Below, in pieces: positions 16,506 through 26,252 of a stretch of 64,000 nt of DNA. A program made the position numbers and the translations under genes. The notes below the pieces were generated by a model that was not told the origin of the DNA, did not search any database, and saw nothing but the letters and a program-made list of their open reading frames with translations. The stretch is from the NCBI GenBank assembly GCA_910580225.1, contig CAJTXE010000008.1:1-64000 (forward strand), read 5' to 3'. The stretch's first letter is position 1; each line of letters starts with the position of its first letter. The stretch is from an uncultured Acetatifactor sp. (lineage in GTDB: Bacteria; Bacillota; Clostridia; Lachnospirales; Lachnospiraceae).

Positions 16506-17471
16506 ATGACATCAAAAAAACACAACAACCACAAACCCAACCCCCCAAGGAAAAAACAGACGCTGCTCCAGGAAATCCGAAAGCGATATTTCTTCTATCT
16601 GCTTCCGATTCCGGGAATTCTCTCTTTGATTCTGTTTTCCTACATCCCCATGGCCGGTATCTATGTGGCCTTTGAAAACTACACCTTTCAGGGCGGTCTC
16701 TTCGGCAGTGAATTTGTAGGATTAAAGAATTTCCGGTTTTTCTTCGCCAACATGAGCAATGCCCTGCGGGCCACAAGAAATACCCTGGTCATCAACATAG
16801 GCAGCATTGTCCTGGGTACCATACTGAATGTGACAGTAGCCATCATCATGGGGGAAATCAACCGGGAACGCTATCGGAAGGCAGTCCAAACCGTTATCCT
16901 GTTTCCTCATTTCCTCTCCTGGATCGTGGTAGGAGCGCTCTCCGAGGTTCTGCTGGATACCAAAAACGGCCTTCTGAACCAGCTGATCGTCTCTCTGGGA
17001 GGCGAAGCCATTGAATGGAGCTATGCTCCCCAATACTGGTGGGTCATCCTGATTATCACCAGTTTATGGAAAGGATTTGGCTACGGAAGTGTAGTCTATT
17101 ATGCCACCCTGACCGGATTTGATCCCACCCTGTATGAAGCAGCTGAAGTAGACGGTGCCAGCCGTTGGAAAAAAATCCGCAGCATTACACTGCCGCTGCT
17201 GAAACCCACAATCATTACGCTGTTCCTGCTGAATATCGGGGGCATTCTGGGCGGAAGTCTGGAGCAGATCATGGGCATGACCAAAATGGCTCCTGCGCTG
17301 TTCGAGACCACGGATACTATCACCACTTTTGTATACCGCTCCACCATATCCAGCACCAACTTCTCCATGTCCTCGGCGATTGGACTGTACCAGTCGGTCT
17401 TCGGCTTCCTGCTGGTATTAAGCTCAAACCTGCTGGCCAAAAAGATTGATCCCGATTATGGGCTGTTTTAA
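16506..17471 (+). CDS. ABC sugar importer permease (LplB type)
   Basis: A 321-residue inner-membrane permease of the carbohydrate uptake (CUT1) type. Six membrane helices follow a basic N-terminus. The EAA loop that contacts the ATPase is visible as EVDGASRWKKIRSITLPLL near residues 218-236. The FYLLPIPGILSLILFSYIPM opening is typical of LplB-like permeases. It is first in an operon with a second permease and a lipoprotein binding protein; no ATPase gene is in the operon, as is usual for this group, which borrows a shared MsmX-like ATPase. The ATG follows AGAGGAAAAACA. Expression is probably controlled by the divergent two-component genes and perhaps by the hairpin repeats in its leader. Confidence 0.92.
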   Translation: MTSKKHNNHKPNPPRKKQTLLQEIRKRYFFYLLPIPGILSLILFSYIPMAGIYVAFENYTFQGGLFGSEFVGLKNFRFFFANMSNALRATRNTLVINIGSIVLGTILNVTVAIIMGEINRERYRKAVQTVILFPHFLSWIVVGALSEVLLDTKNGLLNQLIVSLGGEAIEWSYAPQYWWVILIITSLWKGFGYGSVVYYATLTGFDPTLYEAAEVDGASRWKKIRSITLPLLKPTIITLFLLNIGGILGGSLEQIMGMTKMAPALFETTDTITTFVYRSTISSTNFSMSSAIGLYQSVFGFLLVLSSNLLAKKIDPDYGLF

Positions 17472-17539
17472 AGCCCGGTAACGTGTCAGCAGCAAACGGA
17501 AAACAGCATCCGGGAAACCGGAATTTGGAGGTATCTGAA

Positions 17540-18445
17540 ATGAGGAAAAAACACCGCAAATTGAAAAGCGAAAGCCCCGCATGTTACATCGTGATGGCAT
17601 TGCTGGCCATAATCTGCCTGCTGCCCCTGCTGATGATCCTGTCCGCTTCGCTGACCGATGAGGTTTATGTACAGAAAAACGGCTATTCTCTCCTGCCCAT
17701 GCATCCTTCACTGGACACCTACATTTTCCTCATTGCCAACAAGGGAGAAATGCTGGCAAAAGCTTTTCTGACCACCATATCCGTGGTAATCCTGGGAACC
17801 CTGTACTCCGTCACAATTACCACTTTTTTTGCCTATGCCATCTCTCAGAAAAAAAGCACATTTCGGTTTGCCAGACCTCTGTCCTTTTTTGCCTGGTTTA
17901 CCACCATCTTCAGCGGCGGGGTGCTGCCCTGGTATATTATGTGCACCCAATACTACGGACTGAAGAACAATCTCTTTGCCCTGTTTATCCCTTCCGGGAT
18001 CAATGTGTGGAATATGTTTATTCTCAGAGGCAATTTCCGGGAGGTTCCGGAAGAACTGATCGAATCGGCCAAGCTGGACGGCGCTTCCGATGCCAAAGTT
18101 TTCGTCAGGATCTCCATTCCCCTGGCCCGGGCAGGCATTGTCACTGTGGCACTGTTCAATATCCTCAGCTTCTGGAACGATTTCTTCCTGCCTCAGTGGC
18201 TGATCACGGATTCCAAATATACCACGGTGCAGAAAATGCTCTACAGCATGCTGTCAAATGTGGCCACCCTTTTGAACAGCAGCTCATCCACTGCCACCAT
18301 GGCCCTGCTGGAACATATCACCCTTCCGGCCAATACCGCAAAAATGGCAGTTACCGTGCTGGCAGTCCTGCCCATTGTGGCCCTCTATCCCTTTGCCCTG
18401 AAATATTTTGTAAAAGGCATCAATCTGGGCGGCATTAAGGGATAG
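17540..18445 (+). CDS. ABC sugar importer permease (YtcP type)
   Basis: The 301-residue second permease of the importer, with six membrane helices and an EAA loop KLDGASDAKVFVRISIPLA near residues 193-211. The start ATG at 17540 was chosen over upstream in-frame codons because GGAGG is eight bases before it. It pairs with the LplB-type permease to form the channel. Operon position is between that permease (68 bases upstream) and the binding protein (74 bases downstream). Confidence 0.92.
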   Translation: MRKKHRKLKSESPACYIVMALLAIICLLPLLMILSASLTDEVYVQKNGYSLLPMHPSLDTYIFLIANKGEMLAKAFLTTISVVILGTLYSVTITTFFAYAISQKKSTFRFARPLSFFAWFTTIFSGGVLPWYIMCTQYYGLKNNLFALFIPSGINVWNMFILRGNFREVPEELIESAKLDGASDAKVFVRISIPLARAGIVTVALFNILSFWNDFFLPQWLITDSKYTTVQKMLYSMLSNVATLLNSSSSTATMALLEHITLPANTAKMAVTVLAVLPIVALYPFALKYFVKGINLGGIKG

Positions 18446-18519
18446 AAATCCAAACATGTTGTTAGCTGCTCTTTTCCCAGGGCAGACTGATAAAGAAAAG
18501 AATCAAAGGAGGATGAACT

Positions 18520-20109
18520 ATGGGAAAAAAATTATTGGCAATCTTGATTTGTACCTGCCTGGGACTGGGCATGCTGACAGGATGCGGAGATGACAATACC
18601 GGATCCGAAAATAACAGCAGTGCATCAGACACCGGCTCCGGAAGCCAGGACAGCGATCCGGCCAGCAGCCAGGACGACAGCCCGGACAATACCGATGCAA
18701 ATGCGGCCCCTGTCTCTCTGCATCTGGTCCTGTACGGCGAAGCAACCACCCGCACCACGGAATTCTTTGCCAACGAATTTCATGAAAAAGTACTGAATGA
18801 CCTGAACATCGACATGACGGTAGAACAGATGGCCTGGGGTACCAATGACCAGATGGCAACCCGCCTGGCTTCCGGAGAAAAGATCGGGTTCATGAATATG
18901 GCCACGGAGAATGACTGGGCCTATAAAGGTCTGATCGCTCCCATTGACAGAGCGCTTCTGGAAGAACTGGCTCCCAAGTATCTGGAAAGCCGCGGTCAAT
19001 ACGGTTTCGACTGCGTTACCATCAACGGCGAGATTGTTACCATCCCGCTGAAATCCATGCCAAACAGCTATGCCCAGCAGGGGTTCCGCGTACGAAATGA
19101 TATTTTAAACCAGGTAGACTGGGATGTATCCAAGATTAAGACCTATGATGACCTGATGACGGCCATCGCTGCGGTAAAGGAAAAATTTCCTGATCTCTAC
19201 GTGATCTCCTATGCAGACTCCCTCTTCTATACCATGTTTGATGCAGAGTACGCACCGGAAGGGGCAATTTTCAACCAGCTGCAGAATCCGCTGAATTCCA
19301 ACGGCGGCCTGGTGGTAATCGACGAAGGACAGCCTGACAGCGATGAGATCATCAATTGGGTTGAGACGGAATATTTTGCCCAGATCTGTAAAATGGAAGA
19401 AGAATGGTGCCGGCTGGGCTATCTGGAGAGAGATGCTTCCTTCCGGGAACGGGCCGCCACCGCATGGGATTCCGGCAACAGCCTGCTGAACTTCGGGGCA
19501 CAGACCTGTATTTATGACCACAAACTGGGCAATGTGGAAGGTGCGGATGTCCGCTACCTGAATCTGTCCAACCATCCCACCGTTCTGAAACTGGATTACG
19601 ACTGGGGCATCGCCATATCCTCTGCAGATGCAGACAATGTGGGAAACTGGCTCCGCTTCATCAACTGGATGTACTCTACCAAGGAAAATTATATGTTCTG
19701 CCGCCACGGTGTGGAAGGAACGGATTGGGAGTATAATGAAGACGGCAGTGTCAACAAAATTATGCGCGACAGCCTGATTCATGACTGGATGACCACCACC
19801 GCACTGTACGAAGAGATTCCGGAAGGAACTTATGACCCGGCAGAAATCGAAGCCTACTGGCGCTCGGATGACAACTGCATCAACAGCAAGGCCATGGGAT
19901 TTTCCTTTGATCCTACCCCTGTGGAGACGGAAGCCGCCCTGCTCCAGGCCATCTGTACCGAAAAACTGGAACCCCTTACTTTCGGAAGAGGCAATTTCGA
20001 TGAGGACTTCCCTCCGGTACTGGAAGAGCTGAAGGCTGCCGGACTGGATAAATATCTGGAAGAGTACCAGAAACAATTCTCGGAATTTATGGCTAATAAA
20101 AAGAAATAA
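18520..20109 (+). CDS. Extracellular sugar-binding lipoprotein (LplA-like)
   Basis: The 529-residue solute-binding protein has a lipoprotein signal peptide with lipobox LTGC (Cys22). A Ser/Asp/Gly-rich linker to about residue 62 would tether it to the membrane, and the large binding domain follows. The family binds oligosaccharides and hands them to the two permeases encoded upstream. AAAGGAGG precedes the ATG. A strong hairpin terminator lies just after the stop. The ligand is unknown; GH78 and GH29 genes converging from the other side suggest rhamnose- or fucose-containing glycans, but that is inference. Confidence 0.92.
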   Translation: MGKKLLAILICTCLGLGMLTGCGDDNTGSENNSSASDTGSGSQDSDPASSQDDSPDNTDANAAPVSLHLVLYGEATTRTTEFFANEFHEKVLNDLNIDMTVEQMAWGTNDQMATRLASGEKIGFMNMATENDWAYKGLIAPIDRALLEELAPKYLESRGQYGFDCVTINGEIVTIPLKSMPNSYAQQGFRVRNDILNQVDWDVSKIKTYDDLMTAIAAVKEKFPDLYVISYADSLFYTMFDAEYAPEGAIFNQLQNPLNSNGGLVVIDEGQPDSDEIINWVETEYFAQICKMEEEWCRLGYLERDASFRERAATAWDSGNSLLNFGAQTCIYDHKLGNVEGADVRYLNLSNHPTVLKLDYDWGIAISSADADNVGNWLRFINWMYSTKENYMFCRHGVEGTDWEYNEDGSVNKIMRDSLIHDWMTTTALYEEIPEGTYDPAEIEAYWRSDDNCINSKAMGFSFDPTPVETEAALLQAICTEKLEPLTFGRGNFDEDFPPVLEELKAAGLDKYLEEYQKQFSEFMANKKK

Positions 20110-20132
20110 CTTACAGGAAACCTTCTGATATT

Positions 20133-20166
20133 GAAAAAAGAGCTGTCCATAACAGCTCTTTTTTTC
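20133..20166. terminator. Bidirectional terminator between the binding-protein gene and GH78
   Basis: A near-perfect hairpin with arms 20133-20146 and 20152-20166 (core AGAGCTGT/ACAGCTCT) is flanked by A and T runs on both sides. It can stop transcription from both convergent operons. Confidence 0.88.
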
Positions 20167-20202
20167 AATGGACTGACCACGCATACCAATTTCCCTATCC
20201 GC

Positions 20203-22380
20203 TTACTTCAGCGGACTGTAAAACAGATAGCTTCCCGGTCCCACCGTCCTGGGCTTTCCATGAATTACAATCTCCCCTTCTACCGGAACAGTGATCTCAT
20301 ACCGCCAGCCCCCTTCCCTTCGCTGCCACCGGGATCTGATCTGTCCGTGTCTGGTATCCACAATCGCTTCCAGCCATTCCAGCCGGCTGTCCGGAACCGG
20401 TGCAATGGTAACCTTCTCATATCCCGGATATTCTTCCCGAATCCTGATCCCGGCTGCCACGGTATAGACCCAGTCCGTCACCGAGCCATAGGCATAGTGA
20501 TTAAAAGAATTCATGTCCGCACTCCAGAAATCACCGTTTTCCCTGATTCCGTCCCAATGCTCCCATACCGTAGTCGCCCCCTTGGTCACCGGATACAGCC
20601 AGGAAGGATATTCCCTTCTCAGAAGCAGTGTATACGCCAGTTCAGTATAGCCATAATCGCTCAATACATGAAGCAGATAAGGTGTTCCCACAAAGCCCGT
20701 CATAAGCTGTATTCCGCAGTCCATAATCATCTCCGCCAACTGGTCCGCCGCAGCCTGACAGTCCTGCGCCAGTCCGAAGAAAGCAGCCAGCACACATTCC
20801 GTCTGGGTATGATACACAGGATATGTGCTGCGGAACGTTTCGAGAATCTTCCCGTACAGAGCTTCATAGGAGGAAACATCCCTGCCCAGTACATGTCCCG
20901 CCTTGATCACCAGAGAAGTGGAATAGGCATAGAAGGCCGATGCGATAAAGTCCTCTCTGGAAGATCCCCTGTAGCTGCCAGCCGGCGCATCCAATCCCAG
21001 CCAGTCCCCGCAATGTTCTCCCCCGGTCCACAGATACCTGTCCTTTGTTGCCCCGGTAATGTAATCCACCCATCCGCACATGCAGGAATACTGCTGTTCC
21101 AAAATCCTGACATTCCCGTAAGCCAGATATACCTGCCATGGACAGATCGTCGCCGCATCCCCCCAGGCAGCACTGGGATTCACACTCCATAGGACATCCG
21201 GAATGATCAGTCCCACACTTCCGTTCTCTTTCTGCTCTGCTTTCATATCTGCCAGCCATTTGGCAAAAAACTTTTCCGCATCATAATTCAGACATGCCGC
21301 CCTGACAAATACCTGGGCGTCACCGGTCCACCCCAAGCGCTCATCTCTCTGGGGACAATCCGTGGGCACATCAATAAAATTCCCCTTCTGCCCCCAGATT
21401 ACATTTTCAAAAAAACGATTCAGCAGCGGGTCAGAGCAGCTTAAATATCCGGTCCGATTCATCCGGGACTGCAGCACCACTGCGGTAAAACACTCCGGCT
21501 GTACCATATCCCCTCCCCCCGGGAACTGATTCACACGGATATAGCGAAATCCCCAGAATGTCAGATGCGGTTCGTAAGTCTGAAGTCCCTCCCGGCAGAT
21601 ATAATGATACCGGCATTGGGCAGTACGGTAATTTTCCGTATAGAAATTCCCTTCTTTGTCCAGAACCTCCGCAAAGGACAGATCAACCCTTTCCCCCTTC
21701 CGGGCCTTGACCGTCACCGCAACATAGCCTGCAATTTCCTGTCCGAAATCAAGGACCGTCTCTCCCTTGGGCGTCCGGATCAGCCTTGCCGCAGCAATTC
21801 TCTCCTGCCTGCGGATCTCCTCTCCCTCCTGGGGTATCAGGGTCTCAAAGGGCCCCTCAAAGCTCTCTGTCCCCCTGCATTCAGCCGCTTCCTCCTCCCT
21901 ATTCCCATCATAGATTTCTCCGTCATAAAGCTCTGAAAATCGTACCGGTCCCTCTCTGACACACCAGCTCTCATCCGTCACAAGAATGTCCCGGCTGCCG
22001 TCTGCGTAGGTAAGGGCAAGCTGTGCCAGCAATCCCGGCGGCGACTTCATCAGCTCCAGCTGCCGCTCTCTGTCGATACTGGTGAGCCGGCTGCGATACC
22101 ATCCCTTCCCCACAGTGACACAAAGCTCGTTTTGTTCCTGAAGAAGTTGTGTCACATCATATTCCTGATATTGCAATCGCTTCCGATAAGCTGTCCAGCC
22201 CGGCGCCAGAATAAAATCTCCCACCCTCCTGCCGTTCAGCTTTGCCTCATAGACCCCCAGGGCAGTTATGAAAAGGCTGGCCCTCCGGACAGTACCGGCC
22301 AGCTTGAAATTCTTAACATAAACCGGGGGAACATCCCCGAAATCAACTGTTGGTTTCAGCCATTTTGCAATCCATTCCAT
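20203..22380 (-). CDS. GH78 alpha-L-rhamnosidase
   Basis: The 725-residue enzyme removes terminal alpha-L-rhamnose. It has the N-terminal beta-sandwich regions of the family (LNGRRVGDFILAPGWTAYRK, then VLDFGQEIAGY) and the (alpha/alpha)6 catalytic domain with DCPQRDERLGWTGDAQ near residue 345, which holds catalytic acidic residues. WEHWDG near 600 is also typical. No signal peptide is seen, so action should be cytoplasmic on imported glycosides. It is second in an operon after the GH29 gene, 132 bases downstream of it with a strong hairpin between them. AAGGAG precedes the ATG. Confidence 0.93.
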   Translation of the reverse strand: MEWIAKWLKPTVDFGDVPPVYVKNFKLAGTVRRASLFITALGVYEAKLNGRRVGDFILAPGWTAYRKRLQYQEYDVTQLLQEQNELCVTVGKGWYRSRLTSIDRERQLELMKSPPGLLAQLALTYADGSRDILVTDESWCVREGPVRFSELYDGEIYDGNREEEAAECRGTESFEGPFETLIPQEGEEIRRQERIAAARLIRTPKGETVLDFGQEIAGYVAVTVKARKGERVDLSFAEVLDKEGNFYTENYRTAQCRYHYICREGLQTYEPHLTFWGFRYIRVNQFPGGGDMVQPECFTAVVLQSRMNRTGYLSCSDPLLNRFFENVIWGQKGNFIDVPTDCPQRDERLGWTGDAQVFVRAACLNYDAEKFFAKWLADMKAEQKENGSVGLIIPDVLWSVNPSAAWGDAATICPWQVYLAYGNVRILEQQYSCMCGWVDYITGATKDRYLWTGGEHCGDWLGLDAPAGSYRGSSREDFIASAFYAYSTSLVIKAGHVLGRDVSSYEALYGKILETFRSTYPVYHTQTECVLAAFFGLAQDCQAAADQLAEMIMDCGIQLMTGFVGTPYLLHVLSDYGYTELAYTLLLRREYPSWLYPVTKGATTVWEHWDGIRENGDFWSADMNSFNHYAYGSVTDWVYTVAAGIRIREEYPGYEKVTIAPVPDSRLEWLEAIVDTRHGQIRSRWQRREGGWRYEITVPVEGEIVIHGKPRTVGPGSYLFYSPLK

Positions 22381-22404
22381 ACAGATTCTCCTTTCTGTCC
22401 CTAA

Positions 22405-22452
22405 TATGCCCGGCCCAGTACCACCCTCACCAGGAGCACTGCGCCGGGCATA
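22405..22452 (-). promoter_or_regulatory. Intercistronic hairpin between GH29 and GH78 genes
   Basis: A perfect 10-base inverted repeat (TATGCCCGGC at 22405-22414, complement at 22443-22452) with a further CAGT/ACTG pairing inside. There is no T run, so it is more likely an mRNA-processing or stability element than a terminator. Confidence 0.55.
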
Positions 22453-22512
22453 TCTTGCTTTTTCCTGCTTCTTATTCCCTGTCTATCCGGTGCACAATTC
22501 TGCCCTGCCCGT

Positions 22513-24219
22513 TCAAAGTCGGATCCGAAGGGCGTCAAACTCCAGCCTTCCGCTCTTCAGAACCACGGAAAAGGTATGGATACCACCATACAGCTCGCCG
22601 CTGCGGAATACTGCCCTGCGGGTTTGGCGGGTTTCGGCCCGGGTGCTGACCGTTGCCACACACATGTCATCAATCAGCACATCGACCTCACCGCCCACTG
22701 GGTCCATGGCCACGATGAGCTCAATCTCACTTCCCTCAAACCAGGTATCAAACCGTGCTCCCGGAACAACGGTACGGCGGATATCCGCTTCATAACAGCC
22801 GATATACTCCGTTTCCTCCCTGCCGTCAGGCCTGGTGGACAGCGCATGATATGTCCAATCTTCCGGAACCCGAAAACGGATCCGTTTATCGCTGTCATTG
22901 ATCCAGATCCATTGCGCTGCCTTTTGGGCATTTTCCCGTTTTAAGCGGATCACCGTATCAATCTCCCCAAAGGTTCCCTCCACCCGGAAACACACGCCGC
23001 TGTCATCCTGGCTGAAATCAGAGACCCTGACCCCTGGTGTCAAAGGAACCGGAACCCCCAGCACCGCGCCGTCTTCGCTGGCCGGAAGCCGCACAACACC
23101 GTCTTCCGGAACCTGCAGAATATGTATGTATTCATATGTACGGTCTGCCGAAGAACAGGCAGCAATATAGTTTTTAACCTTCATATTGTCACCGGGTATG
23201 GTGGGCCAGCTTGTGCTGGGCACAATATTCCGGAGAGATTCCCCCAGGGGTGCAATCCATCTGCCGATCTTCTGCATATATTCCAGATTTCCCACATCCC
23301 ATCCGCCGCCGCAGTAAGGCCCTGCAGCCAGACAGGTTCCCCCTGCCAGAGCAGCCGTTGCCTGCAGAATGATATATCTGGCCATACCCGCGCAGTCAAT
23401 CTTGATCTCTGTCCTGCCATATCGCCCGGAAGCCTCCCATCCCGAATCCGAGAAGATAAAAGCCATCGCCCTTTCACATACCGGCCAGTCCCCGGTGTCC
23501 TTATGACTGAATTCAAAATCAAAAAAGCTCTCGGACATCATGAAATCATTGGAAAAATGATACCCGAAAGCGTTTTGAATCAGAGCTATATCCGGATTTG
23601 CTGCCTTCATAATCCGGCGGATCGACATATAATTTACGATAGGATGTTCATAAGGATACGCGCGCTGAATCCCGAAGATAAAACGGCCGGGCCCCATGCC
23701 GTCTGTCCAGATTCCGTCAATCCTGCTGCCATAGCGTGCCGCCAGCTCTTCGTAAAGCTCCAGGGTATATTGATTCCATTTCTCATACACAAAAGTATCC
23801 GGATTGGGCGTATCCTTCATATCCTGGTAACAGCCCTCCCCCCATCCGCAGCGAATACGCTCTTCTCCCGTAAAATCATGTCCGTCCCTGGGATGGGTGT
23901 ACAGAATTATCCGGACCCCTCTCTGCCGGAGCCCTTCGATGATTTCTCCCACCAGATCCCTCCGAATATACCGGTCAGGCCGCCACTTTCTGGTTACCTC
24001 GCTGGGATACAGGGGAATCGTCAGATAATGCCATGCCGTAAAGATCAGATATTCCGCTCCCGTGGATGCAATCTCCTCCACAAAACGGGGCACGTCAAAC
24101 CCGTCGGCAGCCTCATTGATATCTGCCGGAGCCCTTCCGTCCGTATAGGGCGCCTGTGACGCAATATAGTGGACAAAAATCCCATACCGCATTTTTTCAT
24201 ACGCATATACTGGTTTCAT
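22513..24219 (-). CDS. GH29-like alpha-L-fucosidase
   Basis: The 568-residue product has a GH29-type barrel: KMRYGIFVHY near the N-terminus (the family's WGxFxHW-like strand), then DGIWTDGMG near residue 170, where the first Asp after the Trp-Thr is the expected nucleophile. A beta-sandwich C-terminal domain (about 450-568) may bind carbohydrate. I chose the ATG at 24217-24219, preceded by AAGGAG, rather than a 75-codon upstream extension of unlikely composition. No signal peptide is visible. It is first in an operon with the rhamnosidase. The sequence is divergent, so the specificity is less certain than the fold. Confidence 0.78.
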   Translation of the reverse strand: MKPVYAYEKMRYGIFVHYIASQAPYTDGRAPADINEAADGFDVPRFVEEIASTGAEYLIFTAWHYLTIPLYPSEVTRKWRPDRYIRRDLVGEIIEGLRQRGVRIILYTHPRDGHDFTGEERIRCGWGEGCYQDMKDTPNPDTFVYEKWNQYTLELYEELAARYGSRIDGIWTDGMGPGRFIFGIQRAYPYEHPIVNYMSIRRIMKAANPDIALIQNAFGYHFSNDFMMSESFFDFEFSHKDTGDWPVCERAMAFIFSDSGWEASGRYGRTEIKIDCAGMARYIILQATAALAGGTCLAAGPYCGGGWDVGNLEYMQKIGRWIAPLGESLRNIVPSTSWPTIPGDNMKVKNYIAACSSADRTYEYIHILQVPEDGVVRLPASEDGAVLGVPVPLTPGVRVSDFSQDDSGVCFRVEGTFGEIDTVIRLKRENAQKAAQWIWINDSDKRIRFRVPEDWTYHALSTRPDGREETEYIGCYEADIRRTVVPGARFDTWFEGSEIELIVAMDPVGGEVDVLIDDMCVATVSTRAETRQTRRAVFRSGELYGGIHTFSVVLKSGRLEFDALRIRL

Positions 24220-24256
24220 GGTACACATCTCCTTTTCCTGTAGATTTGGTACCATG

Positions 24257-24285
24257 ATTGTAACAAAGCCATTTCCGCCTTTCAA
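24257..24285 (-). promoter_or_regulatory. Promoter for the GH29-GH78 operon
   Basis: Minus-strand TTGAAA (24280-24285), 17-base spacer, TACAAT (24257-24262), about 30 bases upstream of the GH29 start. Confidence 0.65.
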
Positions 24286-24404
24286 GAATTCTATCCTGTT
24301 GTTTGCGAACGAATCCTGCTGAGTTTGCGGCCCTCCGGACCCTTCCTGAACGGACACCTTTTCGATTCCCTGTTCCGGCCGGCTGAAAGCACATTCTGTG
24401 CCAT

Positions 24405-26252
24405 TTATGACTCGTTCTGATAATACCGGGCCTGGGCTGTCCACAGCTCATAATACTTTCCCCCAGTCTCTTCCATCAGGGATTCATGGGTCCCCCGCTG
24501 CACCATACGGCCTTCGTGGAACACCGCGATATCTCCGCAGAACCGACAGGAGGACATACGATGGGAAATGTACACGGTGGTGCGGTCTGCCACCAAATCA
24601 TTGAACCGCCTGTATATCTCATACTCCGCTTTTGGGTCCAATGCCGCCGTTGGCTCGTCCAACAGCACGAATGGTGCTCCTTTATAAACCGCCCTTGCCA
24701 GAACGATCTTCTGGGCTTCTCCGCCGGATACCTCCACGCCGCATTCATCGAAATCTCGATATAAACATGTATGTAAACCTTCTTTATGCTGCTGCAGAAA
24801 TTCCTTCATTCCGGCCTTCTCCAGAGCATCCCGGACCTTTTCCTCCGGGTAATCTTCCGCTACAGCCACATTCTCTCCCAGCGTAAAGGAAAACAGCTTA
24901 AAATCCTGGAACACCACGGAAAACAGGCTCAAATATTCCTGATAGTCATAACGGCGGATATCAATGCCGTTCATGGTGATTACCCCCTCCGTGGGATCAT
25001 ACAGACGGCAGAGCAGCTTGATAAAAGTAGACTTACCGCTGCCGTTCATCCCCACCACAGCCATCTTCTCCCCCACCGTAAACTCCATATTGATATCCTT
25101 CAAGGCATAGGTCTCACTGCCGGGATAACAGAAGGACACATGTTCGAAGACAATCCGATACTCTCCGTCTACCCTCTTTTCCACTGGCAGTCCCCCTTTC
25201 TTCATTCGGCTTGGCGTATCCAGAAATTCAAAATACCGTTCCAAATAATCTGCATTGTACCACAAAGTCACAGCCAGAGTCCAGCAATTGCGCAGATTCC
25301 GGATAAAAAGCTCAATGCTCCGGCTGTACTGGGTCATACCGCCCACAGTGATCTTCCCCATAATCGCAGCTAAACCGGTCAGACAGTAGGTCAGAGCCAC
25401 TGTCATCTCCTCCGCAAAGCCGGACAGCACTACATAGGGAATCCCCTTCAGGCTCCGACGGTCCAGAGCCCTGTCGTTAAAATGATGCGCTGCCATTAAT
25501 CTGTCAATCATCAGCTTTCCCAGCTGATAAATCCGTATCTCCTTCCCATGTTCATACTGGTTAAAATAATTCAGGAATCCGTCTCTCTGAACACAGTTTT
25601 CGCTGATGAACCTGTTGCATTCCTGATGGATTCTGTTATTCATTGCCCCGCATTTCCCGCTGACCCAGATGCCCAAAACCGCTGTCAGCACAAAAAGTGC
25701 CATCAAAAACCCATAATCCCGCATCTGTACCAGAAGCTCCCACACCATGGCCGCCGACAGTCCCATTCCTACCAGCGTACACAGGAAATGGGGCAGATTC
25801 GCCTGTAAAACCATCAGATTCTTCCCTTCGTGAAACGTCTCACGCACCACCTGTTTGTGAAGCATGTGAATCTGCTCTTCCTCCAACAGGCTGTAATCCA
25901 GTTCCATTACCTTCCGGGCAAAAATCATATTTTGTTTCTGGGAAAACTCAAAACTCTTGTGGCTGCTTATGACATCCAGAAAGTTTCCCAGAAACCGCAG
26001 CGCCAAGTTTCCTCCCAACAGCAGGGATACATACAGAATCAGGTAATTCAGGGATCTGTTTCCCAATATCTCATCCAGAAGCTTTGCCGAAAACCAGATC
26101 CCCCAGTAAGGTATACAGGTCCATAATATCCAGTTTCCGGTCTGAACCGCCATATATGCTCCGGACTCTCTGCACACAAGGCCTATGGCCCGTTTATATA
26201 TCCTCAGAACTCTTTTACCTTTTCCTTTTTCTCTCTTTTCAGCTGCTGACAT
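24405..26252 (-). CDS. ABC exporter half-transporter, pair 2 subunit B
   Basis: A 615-residue exporter-type ABC protein: membrane domain in the first ~320 residues, then Walker A GMNGSGKST, signature SGGEAQ, Walker B VLLDEPTAALDP and an H-loop in ISHRMSSCRFC. Its C-terminal half closely resembles the 1483-3450 gene (shared SHRxSSCRFC and GTHExL patches). The start ATG at 26252 has GGGAGGT eight bases upstream and overlaps the end of the partner gene by 14 bases, which implies coupled translation of a heterodimer. The substrate is unknown. The linked LytTR/GHKL genes suggest a peptide- or stress-responsive exporter. Confidence 0.9.
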   Translation of the reverse strand: MSAAEKREKGKGKRVLRIYKRAIGLVCRESGAYMAVQTGNWILWTCIPYWGIWFSAKLLDEILGNRSLNYLILYVSLLLGGNLALRFLGNFLDVISSHKSFEFSQKQNMIFARKVMELDYSLLEEEQIHMLHKQVVRETFHEGKNLMVLQANLPHFLCTLVGMGLSAAMVWELLVQMRDYGFLMALFVLTAVLGIWVSGKCGAMNNRIHQECNRFISENCVQRDGFLNYFNQYEHGKEIRIYQLGKLMIDRLMAAHHFNDRALDRRSLKGIPYVVLSGFAEEMTVALTYCLTGLAAIMGKITVGGMTQYSRSIELFIRNLRNCWTLAVTLWYNADYLERYFEFLDTPSRMKKGGLPVEKRVDGEYRIVFEHVSFCYPGSETYALKDINMEFTVGEKMAVVGMNGSGKSTFIKLLCRLYDPTEGVITMNGIDIRRYDYQEYLSLFSVVFQDFKLFSFTLGENVAVAEDYPEEKVRDALEKAGMKEFLQQHKEGLHTCLYRDFDECGVEVSGGEAQKIVLARAVYKGAPFVLLDEPTAALDPKAEYEIYRRFNDLVADRTTVYISHRMSSCRFCGDIAVFHEGRMVQRGTHESLMEETGGKYYELWTAQARYYQNES

